64,000 bases of DNA from Acidobacteriaceae bacterium (lineage in GTDB: Bacteria > Acidobacteriota > Terriglobia > Terriglobales > Acidobacteriaceae). The notes beneath the pieces were generated by a model, which saw only the letters and a list, made by a program, of their open reading frames with translations, ran no database searches and was not told the DNA's origin. This document shows positions 16,175-24,683 of the stretch, piece by piece. The position numbers and the translations under genes were made by a program. The stretch lies in NCBI GenBank assembly GCA_030041435.1, contig JASHNW010000042.1, positions 1-64,000 on the forward strand, written 5' to 3'. The first letter of the stretch is position 1, and the number at the start of each line of letters is the position of its first letter.

Positions 16175-16878
16175 ACTGCTTCCGTCCTCGCGCCGTCGGC
16201 AGCGTGTCCCGCGGCGCTCTGCACGCGCGGTTTCAGCGCGGCCAGCCCGCGGTAAAGCCGCGACTTCACCGTCGACAGCGGCGCACGCGTCACGCGCGCA
16301 ATCTCTTCCAGCGAAAGCTCCTCATGGAAGCGCAGCACCAGCACTTCGCGATGCAGGGGATCGAGATGCAGCAGCGCCTCGCTCACCAGTTGCCCGCTCT
16401 CCAGAGTGGCCAGATGATCGAACGGCGTCTTTTCCTGGCTGGGAACCTCGAATGGCCGGTCCTCGTCGCCGTTCTCGCACATCTCTTCCAGGCTCGCCAT
16501 CGACTTCCTGCGCCGCAGATCGATCACCAGATTCCGCGCGATGGTAAACAGCCAGGTATCGAAGCGCGAATTGCCGTTGAACTGCGACCCGCGCAGCAAC
16601 ACGCGCATCCAGGTTTCCTGGAAAAGATCCTCCGCCATTTCGCGGTTGCCGGTCAGGAAAAGCAGATAGCGCAGCAGGCGGTGCTGATATTGCACGATCA
16701 GCTGGTCCAGAAGCTCCGCATCGTGCCGTTTCAGGCCTTCGGCGACCAGAACATTTTCCTGCCGGATTTGCTGGGCGAGCTGAACCGCTGCAGTGCTCAT
16801 GTCAGTTTCACAGACGGATATCTCGTGCCGGAAGACGCTCGCGATCACCAGTTTTTCCAGTTTTCGTGCGGTACCCAT
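16171..16878 (-). CDS. ECF RNA polymerase sigma factor
   Basis: This 235-residue protein has sigma-70 region 2 (HRLLRYLLFLTGNREMAEDL through FDTWLFTIARNLVIDLRRR) and region 4 with a helix-turn-helix (LSLEEIARVTRAPLSTVKSR). No regions 1 or 3 are present, as expected for extracytoplasmic-function sigma factors. The start MGTARKL at 16878 has a GAGG-like site; MSTAAVQ at 16800 is an alternative matching a more compact N-terminus. The two membrane-protein genes that follow in tight linkage are likely its regulators or targets. Confidence 0.88.
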   Translation of the reverse strand: MGTARKLEKLVIASVFRHEISVCETDMSTAAVQLAQQIRQENVLVAEGLKRHDAELLDQLIVQYQHRLLRYLLFLTGNREMAEDLFQETWMRVLLRGSQFNGNSRFDTWLFTIARNLVIDLRRRKSMASLEEMCENGDEDRPFEVPSQEKTPFDHLATLESGQLVSEALLHLDPLHREVLVLRFHEELSLEEIARVTRAPLSTVKSRLYRGLAALKPRVQSAAGHAADGARTEAV

Positions 16879-17003
16879 AGGCTCACCCTCGGAAGCCGGC
16901 GCGGACAGAATCCGGCAACCCGCTAGACATGCCCCTAACTCCCTCATTATCTGCCACATTCCCCTGCGCGGCAAGGGAGGATCCCGGCGTTAGACTGGTA
17001 CCA

Positions 17004-17804
17004 ATGGAATCCCTGTACGGCCTGCACGCCGTCGAGGAGGCGTTGCGCTCCGGCTCTCGCCGCTTCGACTATGTGTGCCTCGCACGCGAACGTCATCAGC
17101 AGGGTCACGACCAGCGCCTCGCCCGCATCGTCGACCTCTGCCGCGCAGCCGGAGTCAAGACCCGCATCGAGCCCCGCGAAGCTCTCACCCGCATGGCGCG
17201 CACCAGCGCTCATCAGGGGGTGGTCGCCGTCGTCCGCGAGCGTGAATTCCTCGGCCTCGAAGATCTTCTCGCCGGGCCGGAGCCGCGCCTGGTCCTCGCC
17301 CTCGACGGCGTCGAGGATCCGCAAAACCTGGGCGCTCTGCTCCGCACCGCCGAAGCCGCCGGCGTCGACGGCGTCCTGCTCACCGAGCGCCGCTCCGCGC
17401 CCTTGAGCGCGGTCGCCATCAAAGCTTCCGCCGGCGCAGCCGAGCACCTCCGCCTGGTCCGCATCGTCAACATGGTCCGCTCGCTCGAGATCCTCAAGGA
17501 ACGCAACCTGTGGTGCGTCGGCCTCGACGAGCGGGGCACGCAGGATTACGATGACTTCGACTTCTCGTCCAACACAGTAATCGTCCTCGGACGCGAAGGC
17601 GCGGGCCTGCACGACCTGGTCCGCCGCACCTGCGATCACCTGCTGCGCATCCCTATGGCCGGCAAGGTGGCATCGCTCAATGTTTCCGCAGCCGGCGCGG
17701 TGGTTTTGTTTGAGGCTGCCCGGCAGCGCCGACTCGGCACGCGCGATGTATCCGCCGTGGCCAGCCGGCCTCCGTCGCGCACGAAAAAGGGTCTCGGTTC
17801 ATGA
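17004..17804 (+). CDS. rlmB: 23S rRNA (guanosine-2'-O-)-methyltransferase RlmB-like (SpoU family)
   Basis: This 266-residue protein has an N-terminal L30e-like substrate-binding domain (MESLYGLHAVEEAL) and a SPOUT methyltransferase domain with the three knot motifs: DPQNLGALLRTAEAAGVDGV, VLGREGAGL and IPMAGKVASLNVSAAGAV. Members methylate the 2'-hydroxyl of G2251 in 23S rRNA or of tRNA. The start at 17004 matches the typical family N-terminus; the frame is open further upstream without support. Its stop overlaps the next gene by 4 bp. It is divergent from the sigma factor operon. Confidence 0.9.
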   Translation: MESLYGLHAVEEALRSGSRRFDYVCLARERHQQGHDQRLARIVDLCRAAGVKTRIEPREALTRMARTSAHQGVVAVVREREFLGLEDLLAGPEPRLVLALDGVEDPQNLGALLRTAEAAGVDGVLLTERRSAPLSAVAIKASAGAAEHLRLVRIVNMVRSLEILKERNLWCVGLDERGTQDYDDFDFSSNTVIVLGREGAGLHDLVRRTCDHLLRIPMAGKVASLNVSAAGAVVLFEAARQRRLGTRDVSAVASRPPSRTKKGLGS

Positions 17805-19615
17805 ACGGTCGTCTTCTTCTGGCAGTCTCAGCCTGTTGCGCGCTGCCCGCCTTCGCGCAGCAGCAGCAAAAACCTCAGGTTCTCTTCTCCGGACCGCCTG
17901 TCGCAGCGCCCGCGCCGCAGGCCGCGCCAACCTCCAAAGTCACCGATGCCGAGCGTCGCGCCGTCGTCATCGCCGCCTGGGATCTCGACGTCCATCTCGT
18001 CTCGCGCGACCAGTCCTTCGAAGCCCACGCCCGCGTCACGCTGCGCAACGACGGAGAAGAGCCGCTCACGGAAGTCCCGCTTCAGCTTTCCTCGTCGCTG
18101 CACTTTGAAACCATCGGCTACCAGGGCAAGCGTCTTCCCTTCTCCGCGGCGCCCATCAACAGCGATGCCGACCACACCGGACAACTGGTCGAAGCCGCCA
18201 TTCCCCTCCCCGATCCGCTGACGCCGAAGGCCACCCTTACGCTCGACGTCGATTACGGCGGCGCCATCCCGCTCACGGCGAAGCGCCTGCTCGCTATCGG
18301 CGCGCCACAGGCCCAGGCCGAGGCCACTGACTGGGATCGCATCTCCGCCGACTTCACCGGCCTGCGCGGATTCGGCAACGTCGTCTGGTATCCGGTCAGC
18401 TCCGTGCCCGTCCTGCTCGGCGACGGCGCAAAGCTCTTCACCGAAATCGGCCGCCAAAAGCTCCTCGACCAGGATGCGACCGTCGCCCTCCGCGTCACCG
18501 ACGAATTCACCGGCGAGCCGCCCAACGCAGCCGCCCTCGACGGCCGCTACATCCCCCCCGACAAGCCATCCTCTATGCCCAGCGCGACCTTTCCAGGCGT
18601 CATTACGGTTTCGCTGCCGCCCACGCGCCTCGGCTTTGAGACGCCTTCCCTCTTCCTGGCGCGCCGCACCGAGATCGCCGACAACGGGCTGCGCGTGCTC
18701 GCCGGCGATGCCGACTCGGCCAACGCACACAACTACATCGCCGCCGCCGGACTGGCCGCGCCTTTGATCAAAACCTGGTTCGGAACCAAGTCGCACGCGC
18801 TCGCGACCGTCTTTGCCCTGCCCGAGCCCGCCGACGCGCCGGCAGAAACCGGCGACGTGCTCCTGACGCCGCTCGCCAATACGACGCCGCAGGACCTGGC
18901 GCCGGCCGTTGTCCACGCCCTCGCCCACGCGGCCTTCTTCTCGCCGCGCGCCTGGCTCAACGAAGGAGTTGCCAGTTTCATGGGCACGCTGTGGATCGAC
19001 TCCACCAGCGGCCACACCGCCGCCATGGAGAACCTCAACGCCGGCCGTCCCGCGCTCGCCCTCGCTGAGCCAGCCAGTCCTGGACAGGGTCCGGGCGAGG
19101 ACCTCCTCCACGCTGTGAGCCCTGTCTACTACCGCACCAAGGCAACCTACGTTCTCTGGATGCTCCGCGAGATTGTCGGCGACAAGGATCTCCAGGCCGC
19201 GCTCCAGGCGTACAAGCCGGTACAGGACACCGATCCGGATTACTTTGAGCACCTGCTGAACGAGACCAGCGGCACCGATCTGAGCTGGTTCTTCGCGAAC
19301 TGGGTGAATCAGGATCGCGGCCTGCCCGATCTCTCCATCGGCGGCGTCTATCCCAGCCCCGAAGCGCATGAGCAGATTCTCGTGGCGATCGACATCGTCA
19401 ACGACGGCTACGCGGAAGCCACCGTCCCGGTCACCGTTCGCGGGGCCGGCACCGCCACCACCACCGCCTGGGTGCGCATTCCGGCGCACGGAACCGTTAC
19501 CCATCGCATGCTCTGCCCGGAAATCCCCGCAGAAGTCGATTTGAACGACGGCAGCATCCCCGAGGTGCAGGCCAGCATTCATCGCAAAATGCTGAACACA
19601 ACTCCCGCCCAGTAA
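17801..19615 (+). CDS. secreted M1-aminopeptidase-like protein lacking the catalytic glutamate
   Basis: This 604-residue protein has a signal peptide (residues 1-20) and an M1-like layout: N-terminal beta domain (about 50-160), then a gluzincin-type core. The zinc motif reads HALAH (H372, H376) instead of HExxH, while the third ligand is kept in WLNEG (E388), only 11 residues after the second histidine rather than the usual 18. Zinc could still bind, but the general-base glutamate is alanine (codon GCC at 18917), so peptidase activity is unlikely. It is translationally coupled to rlmB (ATGA). Possibly a binding or scaffold protein in the periplasm. Confidence 0.75.
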   Translation: MNGRLLLAVSACCALPAFAQQQQKPQVLFSGPPVAAPAPQAAPTSKVTDAERRAVVIAAWDLDVHLVSRDQSFEAHARVTLRNDGEEPLTEVPLQLSSSLHFETIGYQGKRLPFSAAPINSDADHTGQLVEAAIPLPDPLTPKATLTLDVDYGGAIPLTAKRLLAIGAPQAQAEATDWDRISADFTGLRGFGNVVWYPVSSVPVLLGDGAKLFTEIGRQKLLDQDATVALRVTDEFTGEPPNAAALDGRYIPPDKPSSMPSATFPGVITVSLPPTRLGFETPSLFLARRTEIADNGLRVLAGDADSANAHNYIAAAGLAAPLIKTWFGTKSHALATVFALPEPADAPAETGDVLLTPLANTTPQDLAPAVVHALAHAAFFSPRAWLNEGVASFMGTLWIDSTSGHTAAMENLNAGRPALALAEPASPGQGPGEDLLHAVSPVYYRTKATYVLWMLREIVGDKDLQAALQAYKPVQDTDPDYFEHLLNETSGTDLSWFFANWVNQDRGLPDLSIGGVYPSPEAHEQILVAIDIVNDGYAEATVPVTVRGAGTATTTAWVRIPAHGTVTHRMLCPEIPAEVDLNDGSIPEVQASIHRKMLNTTPAQ

Positions 19616-19642
19616 ACCGAGAGAAGAAGAACCGCGTGCTGC

Positions 19643-22180
19643 CTACCGCTCCACCGCCGGGTGCGCCAGCGTTCCCCCCACCTTCACTCGCCCCTTCGCC
19701 GTCTGCAGCGTCAGGTTCAAGTGGCGGCTGAATCCCGCTGCCCCGCACACCTGCGTCGTCTGACGCCCGCGCACTATAGCCGCCCTGGCCACCGTCAGCA
19801 TGCTGTTCGCGATCGTTCCCGCCGCCGTCCATCGATCGAAGCGCGCCAGCGGCGTTTGACTCAAAGCTCCGCCCAACCCGAATCCGCCGTTCTGCCACGT
19901 CAGCTGAAACTTCCCCGCCGCCGACGAAGCCAGATCGGCGGTGTTGTAACCGCGCATCGTCCACTGCGCTTCCCCGTTCGCTGTGCCCGAGCCCCAGTGC
20001 TCTTTGAACACGTCCGCCGCCTCGCTGACCTTGACGTTCTTCATGCGCAAATCGAGATTCCACTGCGGAACTTTGTTCACCACCGCCATTTCGCCCTTCG
20101 CATCCAGCGTGCCCCCCAGCGCGGCGGCGTTCAGCGCATCGATGGTCAGCTTTTGCGCCTGCACGCTCACGGTCGCCACCGCATTCTTCACTGCCAGCCG
20201 TCCAAGGTTCAGGTTGGCGCACTGCAATGTTCCCTGCATGGGCGGCCACACCGGGCTTTGCCCCGCGCCTAAATCCGACAGCATCTGCCCGAAAAATCCC
20301 GGACGGCTTCCCGCCAGCGCCGACTCGACCGCCGCCGCATTCAACGCATCCACCTGCACGGCAAACGTTGCAGGACACGTGCCTGGCTGGCTGCATTCCG
20401 CCGGAAACTGGAACGACGCGCGCATCGCCAGACCGCTATACCGCAGCACTACGTTCTGCCATGCGATTTCCTGCGGGGTCAGCTCGACGTCCGCGGAAAC
20501 GATCTCCACCGGGCTATGCAGGAATCGGGGGCGCAGTTCCAAGCCGTCCACCCTGACCGCCCCTGTCGTCGCAATTCCGTTCGTCGCACCCGCCAACGGC
20601 GGCATCCAGTTCCCCGTCGTGGTCGTATCCACTGCGACGTGGCCTTTTGGCGCCGCCACGGCCAGCGCATTCTCCAGCAGTCCGAAATGCGCGCCCGCCG
20701 CCATCAGCCGGCTCAACGCCGCCTGGCCGGCCAGGTGAAGGGAGAATCCCGTTCGCGTGATGAGCGCATCGGCCATCAGCGGCGTCGATCCTCCCAGCCC
20801 AATCGCCACTGGCTCGATCACGATGGCGTTGGCCTGCAATGGCGCCGGGTTTACGCGCCGTTTGCGCCCTTTTGCCGGCCCTGGCGGCGGGTTTGCCGCC
20901 AACCGCAGATCGGGCAGCACCAGCGGCGCGCCCGGCCAGCTCAGCGTCATGCCGGACACCGTGGCGTTTCCGCTCAGCGACCGCCGGCTGTCCTGCACAA
21001 GATGGAACGATCCGTTGATTGTGCCCGTCGCCGTTACACTTTCCGCGTGCGGCCGCATCAGCCCCAGCAACTGCAGGGGAAACTCCGCCGGAACCCGATT
21101 GATCTCCAGCTGCAAATCAGTCTTTGGAATTCCGCCCTTCTGCACGCTCCCGGTGAGCAGCAGATGCCCCGGCCCTTCCGGCAGAAAGCAGGTGATCTGT
21201 CCCAGTAGCTGCAGCGCATGCTCATAGCGGCTCTGGCAGGTCGCGTCGATATCCATGGAGGCCTGGGGCTGAAACTCCTGCCGCCGCAAATTACCAATAT
21301 GGATGCGCGTCTTCAGCGTCAGATCGCCCGCCATCCCCGCGATAGTCGCGGTCGCATCCAGGGCCCCGCGCCACCCGCTGTCCATGCCGGTCAGCAACTG
21401 GCTCACCTGTCCGAGTTGCGCCCCACTCCACTCCGCCTGAAGATTCACCGGGATCGTGCGCAAACGATCCGCACGCTCGAACGAGCCCTCCACATGCAGC
21501 TCTCCTGCATCCGACAGGTGCAGTTCCAGGTCTGTGCGAACCGGCTGCGCCTTCAGCCGCATGCGCCACTCGTTGCCGCTCGCCTGCCACATGGCAAACT
21601 CGGCATTCATCAGCGAGAAGGGCCGCTTCTCCGCTCCCTCCTTGAAGTTGATGCGCGCATCGGAAGCCTCGATATAGGGAAAGCGCGGATAGGCTCCGGC
21701 GCGCCGTTGCCCCGTCGCCTCATCGGGACGTTGCGACGTGCGCAGCAGAATGGATCCGATGCTCCACGCCCCGTCGGCGCTCTTCACCAGATTCAGACTC
21801 GCCTCTTCCAGGCTGATGCGGCTCACCTCCAGCCGCCCGCGCCACAGCGAGCTCAGGCGCAGCGACACCACCACCGAGTTGGCATGCAGCGCCGGCTCGT
21901 AGCCGAATGCGGGATCTTCCGCCACCGTCAGATCTGTGAGCGTGATGCCCGGCGTCGGCAGCAGCCGCAGCTGCAAATCGCCCACCGCCACCGGCCGTCC
22001 CAGTGCAGCCGAGATGCTGCTGGTGATCGAGCGCCGGTAATGTCCGAGGTTCACCAGGGGCGGGACGAAGAAGGCTACTGCCAGCAGCACCGCCAGCGCC
22101 CCCGCCATGGTCAGCTTCCGTGGACCCCGCCGGACCTTCCGCGGCTCCTCAGCGGCCAGCGACTCTTCGGTGCCGGGCAT
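19643..22180 (-). CDS. AsmA-family inner-membrane-anchored protein
   Basis: This 845-residue protein has one N-terminal membrane helix (about 25-45, LTMAGALAVLLAVAFFVPPL) and a long periplasmic part. It contains the AsmA signature near residues 55-110 (SSISAALGRPVAVGDLQLRL) and repeated beta-strand rich segments through to an AsmA-like C-terminus with YNTADLASSAAGKF. AsmA-like proteins bridge inner and outer membranes and are implicated in phospholipid or lipid transport. It is the last gene of the run rnc-lepB-lepB-asmA, beginning 2 bp after the second signal peptidase stop. Exact cargo unknown. Confidence 0.82.
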   Translation of the reverse strand: MPGTEESLAAEEPRKVRRGPRKLTMAGALAVLLAVAFFVPPLVNLGHYRRSITSSISAALGRPVAVGDLQLRLLPTPGITLTDLTVAEDPAFGYEPALHANSVVVSLRLSSLWRGRLEVSRISLEEASLNLVKSADGAWSIGSILLRTSQRPDEATGQRRAGAYPRFPYIEASDARINFKEGAEKRPFSLMNAEFAMWQASGNEWRMRLKAQPVRTDLELHLSDAGELHVEGSFERADRLRTIPVNLQAEWSGAQLGQVSQLLTGMDSGWRGALDATATIAGMAGDLTLKTRIHIGNLRRQEFQPQASMDIDATCQSRYEHALQLLGQITCFLPEGPGHLLLTGSVQKGGIPKTDLQLEINRVPAEFPLQLLGLMRPHAESVTATGTINGSFHLVQDSRRSLSGNATVSGMTLSWPGAPLVLPDLRLAANPPPGPAKGRKRRVNPAPLQANAIVIEPVAIGLGGSTPLMADALITRTGFSLHLAGQAALSRLMAAGAHFGLLENALAVAAPKGHVAVDTTTTGNWMPPLAGATNGIATTGAVRVDGLELRPRFLHSPVEIVSADVELTPQEIAWQNVVLRYSGLAMRASFQFPAECSQPGTCPATFAVQVDALNAAAVESALAGSRPGFFGQMLSDLGAGQSPVWPPMQGTLQCANLNLGRLAVKNAVATVSVQAQKLTIDALNAAALGGTLDAKGEMAVVNKVPQWNLDLRMKNVKVSEAADVFKEHWGSGTANGEAQWTMRGYNTADLASSAAGKFQLTWQNGGFGLGGALSQTPLARFDRWTAAGTIANSMLTVARAAIVRGRQTTQVCGAAGFSRHLNLTLQTAKGRVKVGGTLAHPAVER

Positions 22181-22182
22181 GG

Positions 22183-22962
22183 CTATTTCACCAGGTGAAA
22201 CGTGCGGCTCCAGCGTGTTCCGTCGAAGAAATGGATCGTCTCGTGCATCGCCCAGTTCAGGCGATCGCCCAGCGACGTCTTATATTGCTCGCTGTCCGGG
22301 GTGTCGAACGACCAGTAAACGAACATCGGCCGTCCCACCACATTCGCCCGCGGCACGAACCCCCAGAAGCGGCTGTCGAGGCTCACTGTGCGGTTGTCGC
22401 CCATCATGAAATACATGCCCGGCGGCACTACCAGATCGCCGTCCTGAACGTGCGATGGCAGCGCCTCGGCCCACTCCGCCGTCACATCGCTGTTGTCCGC
22501 GGGAGGCACGGCGGGGAAATCGTCGCGGTAGGGGTTGTAGTCCGGATATGGCGGCGGAGCAGCGTACGGCTCCTTGAGCGCGACGCCGTTGCGGTATACA
22601 ACTCCGTCCTGCAGATGAATGTGATCGCCCGGCAGTCCGATCACCCGCTTCACCAGAAACAGATGGCTCCCGTCCGCTTCCAGCGTGGGCTTATAGAAGA
22701 CCACGATGTCACCGTGCTGCACCTTCCGGTAATAGATAAACGGTGCCCAGCGCGCCGGCGGCGCCAGCGTGATGCGAGCCACCAGCACGTGATCGCCCAC
22801 CAGCAGTGCCTTCTCCATCGACGAAGACGGAATCCCGAAGTTCTGAAAGATAAACGTGAGAACGAACAGCCCCACGACCAGCACCCCGCAAATCGAGGCA
22901 AATGCCTCCAGCGGAGTTTCCTCTACCTTTTGCTCTTCCTGCTTTTCCAGGGTTTGCTCCAT
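22183..22962 (-). CDS. lepB: signal peptidase I, second of tandem pair
   Basis: This 259-residue protein has one membrane helix (about 22-40) and the S26 catalytic dyad: S48 in GIPSSSMEKALLVGD and K105 in VKRVIGLPGD, plus box E (GDNRTVSLDSRFWGFVP). It removes signal peptides from exported proteins on the periplasmic face. It follows a paralogue by 16 bp and precedes asmA by 2 bp. Between boxes D and E there is an insertion of roughly 60 residues compared with minimal Gram-positive enzymes. Both copies keep the dyad, so both are probably active. Confidence 0.92.
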   Translation of the reverse strand: MEQTLEKQEEQKVEETPLEAFASICGVLVVGLFVLTFIFQNFGIPSSSMEKALLVGDHVLVARITLAPPARWAPFIYYRKVQHGDIVVFYKPTLEADGSHLFLVKRVIGLPGDHIHLQDGVVYRNGVALKEPYAAPPPYPDYNPYRDDFPAVPPADNSDVTAEWAEALPSHVQDGDLVVPPGMYFMMGDNRTVSLDSRFWGFVPRANVVGRPMFVYWSFDTPDSEQYKTSLGDRLNWAMHETIHFFDGTRWSRTFHLVK

Positions 22963-22978
22963 CGGCTCTCAGGATCTC

Positions 22979-23818
22979 TCAGCGCACCAGGCGCATAAAC
23001 CGGTCCCAGCGCGCAAAATCCTCAATCTTGTCCACCGGACTGCTTTTCTGTCCGAGTCTATCATCCTGAACCGCCCCTTCATCGGTGGTTGAAGGCTGGC
23101 GCAGAGAGAAGTAAATCACAAACGGCCGCCCCACAATGTTGTCCTGCGGAACAAATCCCCAGTAGCGGCTATCCAGGCTGACGTTGCGATTGTCTCCCAG
23201 CACAAAGTACTCGCCCGCCGGCACCACCAGGTCGCCGTTGCGCACGTCGCGCCGCATCTCCATCCACCATTGCGGGCTTACGCCTGGGTCCGTGTACAAC
23301 TCAGTCGGAAAATTGTCGCGAAAATCGTCGGCATACGACGGCTCGTAAATCGCGTACGGCTCGTCGATCTCCACTCCGTTCACCCACACCTGCCCGTTCT
23401 CCAGATGAAGCCGGTCGCCAGGCAGCCCGATCACCCGCTTCACCACGTGCTCCGGCGGATTGACCGGGTAGTGAAACACCACAATGTCCCCGCGCTCGAT
23501 CTCGTGATACGGCAGCAGCCATGCCCAGACCCCCGGCGGAGCATACGCCATCTTGTTGACCAGCAGGAAATCCCCCACCAGCAGCGTGCGCTCCATGGAT
23601 GAGGAGGGGATGCGGAACGGCTGCGCGATGAACGTCAGAATGAACAGCGCCACCACGATCACCGACAGCAGCGACCGCACGATCTCCAGAACCCCGGGGA
23701 AAGCCGTAATCCTGGTCCTGGGCCGCACCGGCTCGCGCAGCAGGCGCTGCCATTCGACAGCCATCTCCTCCTCGCGTCGCTCCAGCTCGTTATCCGGCGG
23801 TTGTGAAGTTGCGCTCAC
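22979..23818 (-). CDS. lepB: signal peptidase I, first of tandem pair
   Basis: This 279-residue enzyme has a cytosolic N-terminal extension of about 48 residues, one membrane helix (about 49-66), catalytic S74 in IPSSSMERTLLVGD and K127 in VVKRVIGLPGD, and box E GDNRNVSLDSRYWGFVP. It begins with a GTG overlapping the rnc stop, so it is co-translated with rnc, the rnc-lepB neighbourhood being common in bacteria. It is clearly related to the second copy, probably by duplication, with possible division of substrates. Confidence 0.92.
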   Translation of the reverse strand: MSATSQPPDNELERREEEMAVEWQRLLREPVRPRTRITAFPGVLEIVRSLLSVIVVALFILTFIAQPFRIPSSSMERTLLVGDFLLVNKMAYAPPGVWAWLLPYHEIERGDIVVFHYPVNPPEHVVKRVIGLPGDRLHLENGQVWVNGVEIDEPYAIYEPSYADDFRDNFPTELYTDPGVSPQWWMEMRRDVRNGDLVVPAGEYFVLGDNRNVSLDSRYWGFVPQDNIVGRPFVIYFSLRQPSTTDEGAVQDDRLGQKSSPVDKIEDFARWDRFMRLVR

Positions 23819-24627
23819 GCCTGCTCCCCTGCACTGCGCAGCCGCTCCATTGCCCGGCGAGCTGCGTCCTGCTCCGCGGTCTTTCTGGTCGGCCCCGACC
23901 CCTCGGCCAGCGCCTCGCCGCCCGCGCGCGCCTCCACAAAAAATCGCTTGCGATGATCCGGTCCCGTCTCCGCCGTTGTCCGATACTCCGGCTGCCCCTG
24001 TCTGCGCGCCTGCAGCAGCTCCTGCAAAGCCGACTTGTAATCTCCCATGCCCTTACTGGTCAGCATCTGCTGCCGCAGCGTCGCCACGCTCGGCTCGATC
24101 ACCCGCACTTCAATCAATCTTTCCGCCGGTCCCAGTCCCGCATCCGTATACAGCGCCCCGATGACCGCCTCCATCGCATTCGCCAGCAAAGCCGTCTTCG
24201 CGCGCCCACCGCTTCGCTCCTCGCCGCGCCCCAAACGCAGATACTTCCCCAGTTCCAGCTTCTCCGCCACTTCCGCCAGATGCAGCCGGCTCACCAGCGC
24301 CCCGCGCAGCCGTGTCAGTGCGCCCTCGGTCAGTTCCGGATACCGCCGGAACAGCGACTCCGCCGCCACCAGCCCCACCACCGCGTCGCCCAGAAATTCC
24401 AGCCGCTCGTTGTCTTCCCGCGGCAACTCGCCCACCGCGCGCTCGTGGCCGCCGTGCTCGCAAACGTAAGACCGATGCGTGAGCGCCTGCTGCAGCAGTG
24501 GCCTGCGCACAAACCGATGCTCCAGCACTGTCTCCAGTTCGCTGAGTTCCGGGCACTCCGTCTCAGCGGGCTCGCCGGAGCTCAGCGGTTCGCCCAACAA
24601 GCCGGAATGAGGCGCGGAGGATTCCAT
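23815..24627 (-). CDS. rnc: ribonuclease III
   Basis: This 270-residue protein has the RNase III nuclease domain with signature ERLEFLGDAVVGLV and the downstream acidic motif NAMEAVIGALYTDAGL, followed by a dsRNA-binding domain starting near DYKSALQELLQ and ending in TAEQDAARRAMERL. It cleaves double-stranded RNA in rRNA and mRNA processing. ATG 24627 is preferred over TTG 24654; neither has a strong ribosome site. It overlaps the first lepB gene. Confidence 0.92.
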   Translation of the reverse strand: MESSAPHSGLLGEPLSSGEPAETECPELSELETVLEHRFVRRPLLQQALTHRSYVCEHGGHERAVGELPREDNERLEFLGDAVVGLVAAESLFRRYPELTEGALTRLRGALVSRLHLAEVAEKLELGKYLRLGRGEERSGGRAKTALLANAMEAVIGALYTDAGLGPAERLIEVRVIEPSVATLRQQMLTSKGMGDYKSALQELLQARRQGQPEYRTTAETGPDHRKRFFVEARAGGEALAEGSGPTRKTAEQDAARRAMERLRSAGEQA

Positions 24628-24683
24628 GCAGGGGGCTGCTGCCTTCTCTGTCAATTATTGCAGAGCGCCGCAGCGCCCGCTGC

